From Epiperipatus broadwayi (Eukaryota; Onychophora; Udeonychophora; Euonychophora; Peripatidae): a stretch of 64,000 nt of DNA. The notes under the pieces are model-generated. The model made no database searches. It saw only the letters and a list, made by a program, of their open reading frames with translations, and was not told the DNA's origin. Position numbers and translations under genes: made by a program. How positions within the stretch are numbered: position 1 is the first letter of the stretch; each line of letters opens with the position of its first letter. Positions 12,880 through 25,164 of the stretch are shown piece after piece. The stretch lies in NCBI GenBank assembly GCA_028023455.1, contig JAQFVV010000072.1, positions 6,254,794 to 6,318,793 on the forward strand, given 5' to 3'.

Positions 12880-14271
12880 ATTAAATTTTAAATGAAGAAG
12901 TGGAAATAAATGTTGAAAAAGGAAGGGGTAATGATGGAATTATAATTGATATATTAAAGAAGAGGTGAAGAAACAGAAAAAATATTAGAAAATTATATAA
13001 AAATCTAAATGATAAAGATGTGGATGATTGGAAGAATGAGTAATAATAATATTTAAAAGGGTGATAAAGAAGATATTAGAAATTAAACTATCAGCCTTTT
13101 ATCAGTTTTATATAAAATTTTAAAGATAATTAACTTCTAAGAAACGGTTTTCACAACAAGAGAACAAGTGGATTTAAAAGTGGTTTTAGTACAGTAGATC
13201 TATTCAAGTATTGAGAGAAGTTATAGAAAGGAAAATGAATATGAGTTGTCATTATGTTTTGGATTTGTAGATTATGAAAAGGCATTGATTCATAAACATC
13301 TCTTCAGTGATTAAAGATTGGATCATCAAGGTATAGATCCAGGATATTGTCATATTTTAAGAATATTTTAAAAATGACAAACAATTAGATTAATAATGAT
13401 ATGGGAAAGTCAAATTGAGAAAGGTGAAGACAAGGTGATCATATCTAAATTTAAAGTGTGAAGAAGTATTTTGTGGATTAAAATGGGAAATAAAGGAGTG
13501 AAAGAAATGGAGATTATTTAAGTCATTTAGATTTAGATGATGTAGTTGTTTTGAAATAATGTTGGCTGGAAATGTTGGGAGTTATCAGATGAAAGTAGGA
13601 AAGTAGGATAAAGATAAATGTAAAAAGATAAAGAATGTTTAATCGATTTGTCAAAATATGAAAATAAAGATTGATTATGATGAATTAGAAGAAGTAAGAG
13701 TTAAAATATTGGTCAGATTATTAATAAGATGGAAACATAATAGAGGAAATTAATCATAGAATTAAACTTGGTTGGAGTGTTTTGGTAGAAATAACTTGAT
13801 ATTAAAAGGAAATATGTATGTGTTTGAAAAGAAAGGTTTTTAACAAATGTGTTTTACAGTTCTTACTTATGGATCTGAGATGGACACTAATAGAAGATCA
13901 ATACAGAGACTTCAGACTCAAAGGAGTATGGAGAGATGTATGTTGGGAGTAACAAGAAGAGATCGAAAACGCAATGTATGGGTAAGAGAACAAACAGGTG
14001 TTACTGACCTCATTGAAAAAATTAAAAGATTGAAGTGGAGTTGGGCTGGACATATTGCTAGAAGAGATGATAATAGATGGACAATTGAAATTTTAAACTG
14101 GATTCAAGAGATTGTAAAAGAAAGAGAACATGAAGATGGATGGATGAAATAAGAAAATGTGTAGGGGTGATGTGGAGAAGAGAAGCTAAAGATCGGAGAA
14201 GATGGATTAAACTTGGAGAGACCTTCATCCTGCAGTGGATTGATAATGGTTGATAATGATGATGATGATGA
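12880..14271 (+). mobile_element. RTE-like LINE copy A (5'-truncated, decayed)
   Basis: Broken reverse-transcriptase frames can be followed: NDGI...ID near 12,930, DDWKNE...IFKR near 13,022-13,060, then the DENQ-SREQ-GFRSG region near 13,150, and the C-terminal segment at 13,847-14,152. The 3' end reads GAGACCTTCATCCTGCAGTG and then a GATGATGATGATGA tail (14,252-14,271). A short microsatellite tail without poly(A) is typical of RTE-clade elements. Copies B and C share the same 3' end and the same strand. Confidence 0.8.
13847..14152 (+). pseudogene. LINE ORF2 C-terminal segment (copy A)
   Basis: An open frame of 101 residues. It contains the motif series seen downstream of the RT domain in many RTE-like endonuclease/reverse transcriptases: LTYGSEMDT, then RSMERCMLGVTRRDR, then WSWAGHIARRDDNRW and a trailing EILNWI. 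The upstream RT is full of stops and frameshifts, so no functional protein is made. The initiating ATG is only the first in-frame methionine. Confidence 0.82.
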
Positions 14272-14634
14272 ATTCTGTTACATCCAGATTGGAGCATGAA
14301 GAACTTACTTCATTTAAGATGCAACACAAGGTGTTATAGTTATCTACTGTGTGTGTGTGTGCATGCAGAAATTGACACACACAAGAAAAAGCTTATTTGT
14401 AGACTTTAGAGGTTTCTAATAAAATTTCTGATTGTTATTTACTCTATTCCTTCTAATTTATTATTTGACATTAAATAAATTTGTTTGTTATTTCATATTA
14501 TATTGAGGTTTACTTAACCTTGTCATGATAATAATACTCTCAGGACATGTCAAAATCTAAAATATTTTTTGTTTTTACTAACTGCTGTTTGACAGATGAT
14601 AATATTTGGAGTAAAACGACCTTTACTCTTTAGC

Positions 14635-14802
14635 CAATTCCTTTACAAGCTTTATGATCTAGTGTCCGAACCTACCCTGACACCTCTCTGAGGAGTGACA
14701 AAGCACGAAACCGTGGTCAGGGGTTTGGGAGGGGTTCCTGGCAGAGATATTTTAAGTGCTGGCTCTGGCTAAGCATTTATCATAAAGCTTGTAGAGGAAT
14801 TG
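14635..14802 (+). mobile_element. P1: inverted-repeat element with hammerhead ribozyme
   Basis: A 168-bp element with terminal inverted repeats of 24 bases (14,635-14,658 and 14,779-14,802) differing at about two positions (left end CAATTCCTTTACAAGC). The inner end of the arm (TTTATGAT) recurs in the arms at 25.2 kb. The centre carries a hammerhead-type ribozyme. It belongs to the repeat family described throughout this window. Confidence 0.78.
14675..14729 (+). ncRNA. Type I hammerhead ribozyme candidate (P1)
   Basis: The core CUGAGGA at 14,688-14,694 is followed by stem II (GTG 14,695-14,697 with CAC 14,704-14,706, loop ACAAAG) and GAAA at 14,707-14,710. A two-bp stem III follows (A14710-T14717, C14711-G14716, loop CGTG) with C at 14,718 as the predicted cleavage base. 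Stem I pairs 14,682-14,687 with 14,719-14,724 (six pairs, one G-U), with further partial pairing outward. All conserved core bases are present. Very short stem III is a feature of minimal hammerheads known from Penelope-like elements and retrozymes; cleavage is inferred from sequence only. Confidence 0.7.
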
Positions 14803-15427
14803 TCAATCCTCATTGTTTATAACTTACAAGCTTAAGAGATAGGGTCATGTGATCCATGGCTCTTACTTTGATCATTTATAATTTATATATATATTCAATA
14901 CTAACACTCATTATGATAAATATTTGAAATAACATTTATTTTATTATGTAATAAATATTTATATGTTAATTTATAAATGTTAATTACAAGACGGAAACAG
15001 AATATTTTATTGCTCATTCTAAATGAAAACAATAAACATGTATTCACTCTGAAAAGAAACCAGAGTAGATAAACATACCATGCTCACATAACTATTGACG
15101 CTACTGCAGAGAGGTAGAACTTGTTGAAATTCACTGAATATGACATTTCTGACATCCTATAATTAGCAGTGTCCTTTGAATAGAATCTCAAGCATTGCTT
15201 AAAATAATTCTTCTTACAAACGATTTAATTAGTTGTAAATACATAATAATTATGCAAAATATTGAATGATTGTTAAGTTACTGATATTTTCAAACACAAA
15301 TTTAATAATTTTCGTATTTTTTTCCGGAGTGTTGCAGCGCTTATGGACAAACTGCCACTAATACAAAACATAAAGATTGTATTTGTATATTGGAATATTT
15401 CGATCATCTAATATGAGTATTGTATGA

Positions 15428-15532
15428 CTTTAGGAAAATTTAACTTTATTTAAATATTCCAAATACATTCAACTATTAGTAATAGCACACGATGTATTTG
15501 GAATATTTAAATAAAGTTAAATTTTTCTAAAG
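15428..15532. repeat. Near-perfect hairpin, 41-bp arms
   Basis: Arms 15,428-15,468 and 15,492-15,532 are reverse complements with a single mismatch, around a 23-base loop. Pairing continues about ten bases further outward with two mismatches. This could be a small foldback MITE or a transcribed hairpin (miRNA-like in size). Confidence 0.85.
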
Positions 15533-16352
15533 ACATTCAATACACTAAAACACCTTCATTACAAACCTTCAGGAAAACATAAAGATGTTTTATAGTTTAC
15601 TGTTATTCAAATTCTATTTATTAAAATATAATCCATGACATCAGATCCAAATAAAATTAATCTTTTTATTTTTAGCTTTAAAAATATGCTTTAAATAAAA
15701 ATATTTTGAAGTATATTGTTTAAAACGGCTGTTTAAACAGCATTTAAGTTACAGCATATTTTAAAACATTTTAATACTCTGCACTAATTATTAAAGATAA
15801 CTAGTCTATATAAATAAGATTTGGTCATAATTATCAGATTGTGAATGCCAGGGTTTTGATAATTAAATGATCAGTGGAAATTTGAATCCTGTATGAACGT
15901 TTTATGTTATTTTTTAGTTGATTGACTTTTAAATAGATTGATTCTTTTGTTTGTTTAATGATGCTTTGTCAATATGTTTTATATATTGTTTGTTTAAATA
16001 TTTTGTATACAGTTTATATGTATATACAGTTTTCTATTTATGTAAGCAGTTCCGTCCACAATTTTTTACATGATTTAATCTCTGGCACTATTGATAAATT
16101 ATAAATGTTTATTTTTGTGACCTATTAAAATGTTTCTTCATTTTATGACCAAGTTGTAAAAATGTTCGATATTGAGAGCATTTTTATAAATATATTATTT
16201 TGAAATAGCACATTTTTAATAGCGTTTAAAGTAAGAATGCATTTCTTTTCTTTTTCATTTTTAGTTTATGTAATAACTAACGAATTTTCCTAGTCTGTGT
16301 CAGATTGTAATTCTATTTAGAGAGAAATCATCCCTTCTTACTAATGCCATTC

Positions 16353-16403
16353 TTATAATATTAAACTGCGATGTGCATTTAACATCGCTATTTAATATTA
16401 TAA
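16353..16403. repeat. Hairpin, 22-bp arms, 7-base loop
   Basis: Arms 16,353-16,374 and 16,382-16,403 pair at 20 of 22 positions, with a GCATTTA loop flanked by GCGATGT/ACATCGC. The stem-loop is compact. No flanking duplication was recognised. Confidence 0.75.
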
Positions 16404-17779
16404 ATATGACTCTAGTGAAAAAGAATCTTTGATTTATATAATAAAGATATTTATTCTGTTGCTAATGAATGAAAGAAAAAAATTTTTTTCTCTCTTTTTT
16501 TTAATTATTCATCATTGATAGATACAGTGTATTCTAAATATTTTGCATACTTTCGGTAAATTCTGTTAATGGATGTATATGGTGATTGTTTAAGTAAGGA
16601 GCTGCTTGTATATTTATTTAAACTATTGTATATTTGATGAAAAAATGAAATCGGAGTTTTAAATCCATTAAATTTTTGAGATGATTAAGTGATCACATTT
16701 AGGTTTTAGTTCTAGAAATCCAAATTATATATACAAATGACTGCTCAGAAATATCAAGAAAAGTTAAACAAATATATCATTATAAGGAGGAATGAATAGT
16801 GATATTACTGATGACTATAATAACAAAAAATGAAATCCATGGTGAGGATCAATGAATGAAAGTAAAAGCAAATCATTTTAAGATTGTAGTAATTGTTAAA
16901 TTATATATGTTGTACTAGGGATATTGGGCTTTGTCATGCAGTGAAACAATTATACAAGTCATACCTGTAATCTGATTTGAATCTGGAACTGTTGGGCTTA
17001 AGGACTTGGTTTTTTTTTTTTTTTGAGATAGGTAGTCTGTAGCCAACCCAATTGATGTCTACATATTGCTAATCAGAAGATAAAATAATGATGGAAAATC
17101 CTCACTATTTAAAAATAGATATCTTTAGAGTGGACATTAGATAATTACTTCTGTAAATATTTTCAATTTTAATGTATAGAACTCTTTTGAAATAATAATT
17201 TACAATGTAATGATCACTTTATATCATCACTTAAAGATGGTAAGATATTGCTAGATATAGTTATGAATTTGAGTTCTAAATGTTATTCAGCATCTGTGTC
17301 TTTGCCTCCACCCACCACCACCCCCAAAGATTACACTTGCCAACCATTCAGCATTTAGCACAAACCTTCATCATATGTTTCAAATATCATTGCTTCAGAT
17401 ATCTGAGATTTCAAATGCTTGTGCGCTCAATTTTAAATATTTGATTAAGATCATTAAGTCTTTATAGCAATATCTACTAGTTTTTTTAGATTGATATTAG
17501 AGAAATATTTTGAAGGAAAAATTTGTCATTTTCCAGTAAGGATGATTTTTCTCATTCTAATATTTATTTAAGATGCAATCTCATTGCAGTGACAATAATA
17601 GTTAAAATGAATATTCCTTTCAACTAGATCTTATCAAGTTTGATTTTTCTGTAGTCTCCATTTTTCTAGCATAATCCAGTGATATCAGCAATTTCAAAAT
17701 CTTGAGTAGATAAATATTGGCTGTAAAGAATATTGCTGGTTTTGGTCCAATCTGAAATTAATTGCTTTTGGTATCATCG

Positions 17780-18080
17780 GGGCATATGTCCTATATCATC
17801 TGTCATTATGAGATTCTTAATATTATCTACGAGATGTCCAGCATATTTTCATTCCATTTTTTTCTTAAATTCCAGCTTTAATAGTATAACTTCCAACTGT
17901 ACGAATGTAAATTCTAAAATGATTTTGATTAATCTTGGTTTACATCGCTGTGGGAGAAATTATCCTATATTAATAGTTCAAGAGTAATGATGAACCATGT
18001 TTTGTTGAAACAGTGTAAATCAGAGGTTTCTTTGTTTGCCATCTTTCTAAATGGAACACCCCGTCTGTTCCTTCTTTCTT
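17780..18080 (-). pseudogene. Possible piggyBac-like transposase fossil
   Basis: On the minus strand an open run near 18,000-18,080 reads TDGVFHLERWQTKKPL followed by TVSTKHG. This resembles the 'W-D-x-K-x-V-x-x-x-S-T-x-H' segment of piggyBac transposases. Further down the same strand CKPRLI and KKMEWKYAGHLVDNIKNL could match the P-K-P and K-K-W-W segments of that family, with a frameshift between. The similarity is by eye only and weak. A LINE tail (W-x-x-A-G-H) is the main alternative. Confidence 0.25.
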
Positions 18081-20030
18081 GACATCATAAAAAATGTACA
18101 TATTTAAATGTATTCTAAAAACTGCCAAACTGCTTAATCCTCATTTGCATATTCCCTAAGTCTATTCATAAAATTGAACTTTCCTATAAGTGCAGCAAGT
18201 TTAAGACATTTTGGAAGCATAAAATTTATGTATGCAATAAAAAATGATTCTTTTTAATCTCTTATAAATCTGATTTTATTTTCATTCATTTATGTAATAT
18301 TAAATACTGAATTCCAGCAACCTCTCTATATGATTGATATATATGTGGATAAAAATTATAGATGATGAGTTAATATAGAAAACAAAAAAGAACATTTAAA
18401 GATCGGATGAATGTTTTGGTTGTTTATGGTGGATAGAGAGTTTTGCCATCAGCTTAAAAATGTTGCTAGCATGCAACTCCATAGAATGTCTCTATTTCAG
18501 GCATTGTATTGATCTGCTCACAAATTTATATCAGCCCTAAGTTTCAAATGAGCTAGATATAATGGTCAATAGATCTCAAGCTTAAATTTCAATTGATCTC
18601 CAACTTTCATATATTTTATCAAAATCACTTTCTAAGTTTCATATAATCTTCATGAGCCAAGTTTGAGATTTCAAAGATTTTATTAGTTATTTATATTTAG
18701 GGATTAGATGGTCTACAGCATTTAAACTAAAATCCTTCTTGGTTAATACATTCTGCCACATCTCTGGAATATAATATTCTTTTCATTTTATTTAAATGTT
18801 AAAATGTCATTCAGATCTCTGGAAAAAGGTTTGATATATAAAATTTGTTTTATGTATATATGTATTGATGACAAATATTAATTATAAGATGTATGTTTTA
18901 CTTTTTTCCCCCTTTATTCCAAGAAGAGAAACAATGCAACATTATTTCATAACTTCTTTGCAGTGGATGAATAATTTTGATAGTGTGTGTATGTATGTAA
19001 AGTTTATAAAGGAAAAGAAGAAATATAAACATATAAAAATTATTTATATAAATATTAAAAGAGCAAAATGAATTAAATATTAATTTAGTAGACAATTTTT
19101 TTTTCATATTTTGAAATAAGTTATTTAAAATTGAATAAAGTCTTTTCTACAAATGTAGTATTTAATTTATTTCTGATTCTGGAAAAAAATGATGTAAACC
19201 TATATTATTAATGTTACAAAAGAAAGAAAACTATTTTTGTATATATTTTTTAAGGAACAAATTTGAAAGATGATGTTAATTTGGAGACTGTATGACAATA
19301 AAAATCTACATCATATTATAGTTACTTTGTTTTCATTAATTAAGAAGAAAAAAATACTTTAGTCCTGCTTATCAATTTGCACAGTCATTAGTATATACTG
19401 TAAATACTGAGTTTCATTTCGATTAAATGATTTGCAAAGATAAGAAAAGAGTTACTGCTACCAGGATTCCATACTAGTAGAAGTTGTTAAGAGGTGCATG
19501 CTGCTGATGCTATGTTATCTGCTATAGTTCTGTGTGTGTGGCAATTACTATTTGCTATATCTGAAGATCCAGAACATGTTATTAGTTACAGTCTATATTT
19601 GAGTCTGATCTATATAGAGAATTGTGGAAAAAACAAATGTTAGACAGTAGATAAAAAAATCTAGCAATATATATATATTATGCATATCATTTAATTTCAG
19701 TACTAATGAAGAAAAAATCTATTTCTTTATAGTATAAAAATAAAAATTTCACTTGTCTTTGAAAAAAAAGTATAATAAACAACTTTGAATAACTGACTAA
19801 TGCAATAAAATATTAATGAAACCAGGATCAAAAAGTCCAAATTCTATAAACAAAAACAAAGAAATAATACAGTTTGAAGTCGTAAGAGGAAATTAACTTT
19901 TAAAAAATTAAGTCAAGTTTTCTTGAATTTGTTTTAATTTGCTTATAAAGGACTTAATTATTTTATAGCAAAGATAAATGAAAATTCTACAAGTTTAAAT
20001 AATCAATATCTTTTTATTTTTTACAAGCAC

Positions 20031-20068
20031 AGAACGAATTATTTTATATAGTGAAAATAATTTGTTCT
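20031..20068. repeat. Short hairpin
   Basis: Arms AGAACGAATTATTTT (20,031-20,045) and AAAATAATTTGTTCT (20,054-20,068) pair throughout, counting one G-U, around an 8-base loop. Confidence 0.7.
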
Positions 20069-21920
20069 ATAAAGAAAATTAATAATTAAAGTGTTCTGTA
20101 TAGCTAAATACACATTTGTTTGCATATATGTATTCTATTTAGATCAATTTACTATAATTATGTTGTAAAATAATTTAACTTTGTAATTTAAGAATGAATT
20201 AGAATTAAGAATTGAAATATTTATGTAAGTTTCTAGACATACATGTGTGTGTGTGTTTATAATGCATGTCATATTATTCCATTTCATATTTATATTTAAG
20301 TAATATTGGTACATTTATTGTTTTGCTCCATCTATTTAAGATTAAATACAAAATAATTGGAAATTTTTTGTACTACTAAATGTACATAGGTGCTGATGTA
20401 TATAAGCGTATTCTATTTATGAACATTTCCAATCCTCATAATATCATTGAAATAATATTACTCTATTTATTGTTTTGGTTTAAACTTTCTGAAATAATTA
20501 ATATCTATGTCATTTATGTGATGTTTGTAAATAAATCATGTTCAAATGCGTTGAAAAATATTTATACTAAATCTTTCATTTTTTATTGTTACTATTAATT
20601 GATTAATAAAATTGTTAATCGTTATTTTAATTATTGCAGTGAATTTAAATATTAGATTAAGTGCTTTATCTAATTTTACTCTTGAAAGCATATTCAGCAA
20701 TCTGTTATTATCTCATTAGGTAACACCAGCTTATAATTGAATTTGATAAGGGTTTGAATTCTTTATAATTCTTTGTACAGATGTATAGATGAGTCTTAAT
20801 AGGCTAAGAGTCATATTTAAAATGCCCATTATTAGTATGATATATAACTTCTATTTATGGTCATGTATACAGAGGCATACTTATATTATGCTTGTCTATA
20901 TTTCATTCAATATGCAGTTTGATCAGCATTAACTATCATTATATGTTTATATTACTATGTCATTTTTCATTCTGTTATAATTTATATATATAATATTTAT
21001 CATCAAATCTATCATTTAAAAGAAATTTATCTGTTTTTGTTAGTTATAATTCAATATTTTCATCATGTATTTTTATTGTTCAATTTAATATAATGTCACT
21101 TCTATTTTTTGTGCTTATTTCAAGCAATCTCCCTTCCCGCCCACCTATTTTCGCTGAATTTGTAGCCTTCATCAGAAACCTAAATATTGTGTAATATTCT
21201 ATATTACATTGCATTATAAAATGTTAAATATCAATTTCAAGTAATATTTTATTTTTGTATTGCAAGTAATTACAATTGTATATAAATATATTCTGTACCA
21301 ATTAAAACAATCTTAAAATATTATCTGTTCTGCTATAGGTTTTATCCTTTCCATTCCTTTTGTTATTTCTGGAATATTTCAGCCAATGGAGAAGTTACAG
21401 GTGGTGATTTTATTGTCAGTCCGATTGGTTCCGTTTTGACTCAGTAAATTTAATTATAGTTTGCATTAATTAAATTTCTTTTATTAATGGAAATTTTCCA
21501 TTTGGTAACGGTCTTTATTTTTAATATAATATTTTAACTAAACTACAATTATTTCAGTTTATATTTTAGTAACAAAAACATATTAAATTATCTGGTTATA
21601 AAGTAGTGTCTTATGTCTAAAATAGTTATAAAATATAATGATAAGAAGTATGTAGGTATGAAAAAAATGAGTATATAGGTATATATTAATGATCAATTTA
21701 TTTATTTTTTGCATATAAGATTCTTGGTTTGTTTGTTTGTTTTTTCATTTGTTTTAATTATTTCAGAATATGTTTATGTATAATCATAATCAATAAAATG
21801 TCACATGATTCCATCACATGACTTTGGCTTGCATGTTGCTATTATAGCAATATAATTTCCCACCATCTCTATGTCACTTACTGTAAGCTTGAATAAGAAA
21901 TTAATAATAGTTGTTAGACG

Positions 21921-22220
21921 ATAGTGCTTATTAAAGCTCTATTCTGTATTGTCCTATCCAATATCACCAGACTATGGATTTTAGTGCTTATTAAAGCTCT
22001 ATTCTGTATTGTCCTATTCAATATCACCAGATTATGGATTTCATCAGTGAGGAGTTTTGGGTGTTAGACCTGGGTACTTGAACTTGGAAGGAGGATGTAT
22101 TAGATCCTAAAGTCCTAGTCCATGATTTAAAGCTCCTCGCTGATGAAAGCCATAAGTTTGAAATTATTCTGGGGATATTGGATAGGATAGCACAGGATAG
22201 GTTTAATAAGCACTATCATA
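21921..22220 (+). mobile_element. P2: inverted-repeat element, decayed hammerhead
   Basis: Terminal repeats begin GATAGTGCTTATTAAA and end in the reverse complement TTTAATAAGCACTATC (22,202-22,217), with further similarity inward through CCTATCCAATATC. The left arm contains an exact-length 60-base tandem duplication (21,922-21,981 and 21,982-22,041). The right half has a hammerhead-like core: CTGATGA at 22,140-22,146, stem II AAGC/GTTT around CATAA, GAAA at 22,160-22,163. Stem III has lost its second pair. The left half carries an inverted CTGATGA core without GAAA, so the unit looks like two head-to-head half-elements. Confidence 0.7.
21922..22041. repeat. 60-bp tandem duplication inside P2
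   Basis: Two 60-base units starting TAGTGCTTATTAAAGCTC and ending CTATGGATT(T), differing at a few positions. It is probably replication slippage within the arm. Confidence 0.9.
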
Positions 22221-24669
22221 TGTTATCTATTTTTACTCACTAAGTGGTATAACAGTGGAGAATAACTGTAATCATTTGGAATACAAAAGTAAAATATATT
22301 TGAAGCTGATATTTATTTAACATTTATTATTGCAATACTGTATTATAAAATCTTTACAAACCTCTGGTGAAGGCTGCAGGTTCGACCAAAATTGAAGGAA
22401 AAGCAAAATAAAATTGTTTGAAAAAGTACAAAAAAGAGAAATAACATTATTGTTTTCATTATTATAAAAAGAATATTAATTTTTTTTGTAATTATTAATA
22501 TTTAAATACAAAGTTAAGTTCAAATACAAATAAGACTGCTAACAGTAGTCAATTTTTTGTCTGAGTATTGCATTAAAAAAAATATACCAATGATTTTCTA
22601 ATTTTGAATTTACATTTACACATGTGTGTATATAAGCGTAGAACTAGCTAAGAAACAAATATTTTTGTATAGATTTAAAATCTTGTAAATATGTTTAATA
22701 ATATACATTTGAAAATTAAAAGGATTGGTGTAGCACAATAATTCCATTCCATTGACCAAATTAAAAGTTTGGTTTAATTTAGATGGCAGAATATATGGAA
22801 CCAATTATATTACTTAATGTTTGCTATTGCTTGCCGCCCCCTTGCTCTAGTCAATTTCATAGCTGTTATACATCAAAGATTTAAGTGTTTCTAAGTCATT
22901 AAGATATTTCTATTTTCCATAGCTAAGGATTGATACAGGAGCTTTAAGCCTCCATTCTATCACTGCCCTGAATCACAGGGAAAATTTTTTTTATATTTTG
23001 TAATAAATTAAGTTGACTATTTTATTGAGTAGGGTGAGAGTTTAGTATAATAAAGTACACAAAATTGATTTTTATTAAATTTTATTTTTCTATTTTTATT
23101 ATGACATATGATAGAAAAATTACTTTTTTGGGAAGGTAAATAAATTTGTGAGATGTCAGTGCCAAGGTATCTTGTATGAAATTTTCATTATTCTGGTATC
23201 ATAAAATGTGAAATAAATAATAATATTCCAAAAATTGTTTTTTATTTTCTCTTTCTAAATTTAGCTCATTTTCAAATATTGCGTGTACGTATTTTATCTT
23301 ATTTACTTCTTTAGTTTTATTTCTGCGTTTTAGAAATTTCTGAAATATCTATGATGCCTGTACCATTATAAATATTGTATTAAATACTTGAAGCATTGAC
23401 TGTAGATATAATATATACACAAACTATTCATTTTAAATTACTTCAATGATAATAAAATTTATAAAAAAAAAGAAAGAAATGCTATATTTTTATATATTAA
23501 CGTGTGAAAAAATTGATAAACCATTGTGCAATAGGTATACATTTCAGGAATGACCGTCAACTGCCTTTGAATGGTGCCATTTATCCATGCAAATACAACA
23601 AACTCTTTTTTTATATTAATAGTGGCAAATCCAACAACTTGATGGTAAAGTATGAACATTTGGCACCACAGTTTTTTGGTTATAGACTAATCAAAATGAA
23701 TCAGGAACTCGTTTTTATTAATTAATCTTGATTGCAGAACCTTACATCGAAATAGACAGAGGCACCCTAGAGTATATGTTAAATCTTACTGAATTTTATT
23801 TTTTAAATCAACTTGACATTATTATAAGTTTCAAAAATGCAATTCAACACAAGTAGTCGATTCTTGTTGCCTCAGAAAGATCAACTTTTGATTGACGCAG
23901 TATAATCATTTGACAGTAAGAAGATTAATATGTAAATACACACATGTGGCTACATATGATTGTATGTGATTGTCATGAAAAAGTACTGGATTTTACTATA
24001 ATGTATTAAGTGGTGGCTGTTTTGTTTTTGTTTTTTTGTTTTTAAATTTTGATTGAAAAGTTTAAAATTTTAATCTTTCTTTTTAAAAAAAATCCTAATT
24101 ATATTACAAAAGTTTTTAAAGATTGTTAATAATATTTATGAAGAAAAAGAGGTGGATGAGAGAGGTAATGATTTTTTTTTTAATTCTTGTCAAGCCAATA
24201 ATTTTACTAATTTTTTTTTATTATTCACGTTCGAATTCTATCAGCCTAGGTCTTAATATTTTCAGGTGACTAGGCAGTAAATGTCAACTGCAATTAAATA
24301 TTAGACATGGATTGAACCTATTGGTTGTTTTAATACAAGTCACTCAACAGTGCATGGAAAATTAACATTCTTCCCCACCCAACAAAATAGTAGGAACTAA
24401 ATCATAAAATTGAGAGAGAGAAAAATTTAATTTGCTGTTAGTAGAAACAAATATAGATTTTAAAAGAGGAGTGGGGGTGGGGGAAAAAAAACTAGTTCGG
24501 CAATTACTCTAAAAGAATTTAGTTATACTTTGTGGAATCCAGGTGTGGTAAATTCTACTTGACTAATGTTATCAAATAGTCATTTACCTGCATATAATTA
24601 ATTATGTTTTGTTATTTTATGTATGTGTTTATATATATATATAAATGTAAATCCTAAATTCAAATCCCT
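22221..24669. other. AT-rich non-coding region
   Basis: Nothing recognisable apart from poly-A/T runs and a purine run GGAGTGGGGGTGGGGG near 24,467. Confidence 0.5.
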
Positions 24670-24843
24670 CTATTTATTATAATAGTAATAGTAACAAGTC
24701 AGATGTCACATGACTTATATATAGCTTGCACTTACAAATATGTAAAATTAAGAGCGTGCTAATAGCTCTAAACAAGCTTTTTTTTTTTTTTATGATAAAT
24801 GCTACTACAAGAGAAGGCATTCAAATCATTTTTATTTTAAATG

Positions 24844-24899
24844 GTCCCCATCCCCAGACCGGTTTCGACCTATGGGTCTCTTCAGTGAGGAGTTGGGAC
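24844..24899 (-). ncRNA. Type I hammerhead ribozyme, best copy
   Basis: On the minus strand: CTGAAGA (24,885-24,879), stem II GACC-CATA-GGTC (four perfect pairs, tetraloop; 24,878-24,867), GAAA (24,866-24,863), then CCGGTC forming a minimal stem III, with C at 24,857 as the cleavage base. Stem I pairs 24,886-24,891 with 24,856-24,851 (six pairs, one G-U). A 3x2 internal loop follows, then five more pairs (24,895-24,899 with 24,848-24,844). Every conserved core base is present. An internal loop in stem I is where natural hammerheads make their stabilising contact with loop II. Confidence 0.8.
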
Positions 24900-25164
24900 A
24901 TTAGATCTAAAAATCAACTCAAGCAAAGCATTTATCTAAAAGATAATTGTTAGAAGAAGATCTGAAACTTTTAGACATCTACATGTCTTTAAAGTCAGCT
25001 CTCCAACTGAAAAAATCATATGGGACTGAACTTAATTCAGATACTCCATATATTAGTAGGCTTAGCTCTTTAATTTAGCTAAAGCCACAACAGCAACATA
25101 ATAATAGTAATAGTAACAAGTCAGATGTCACATGACTTATATATAGCTTGCACTTACAAATATG

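Larger units (their letters stand above)
14803..21920. other. AT-rich non-coding region
   Basis: No host gene is supported. Three near-perfect hairpins (15.4, 16.35 and 20.03 kb) and a possible transposase fossil (17.78-18.08 kb) are listed separately. Just before 21,920 (about 21,855-21,900) there is sequence shared with the outer part of the inverted-repeat family (TACTGTAAGCTTGAATAA). Confidence 0.5.
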
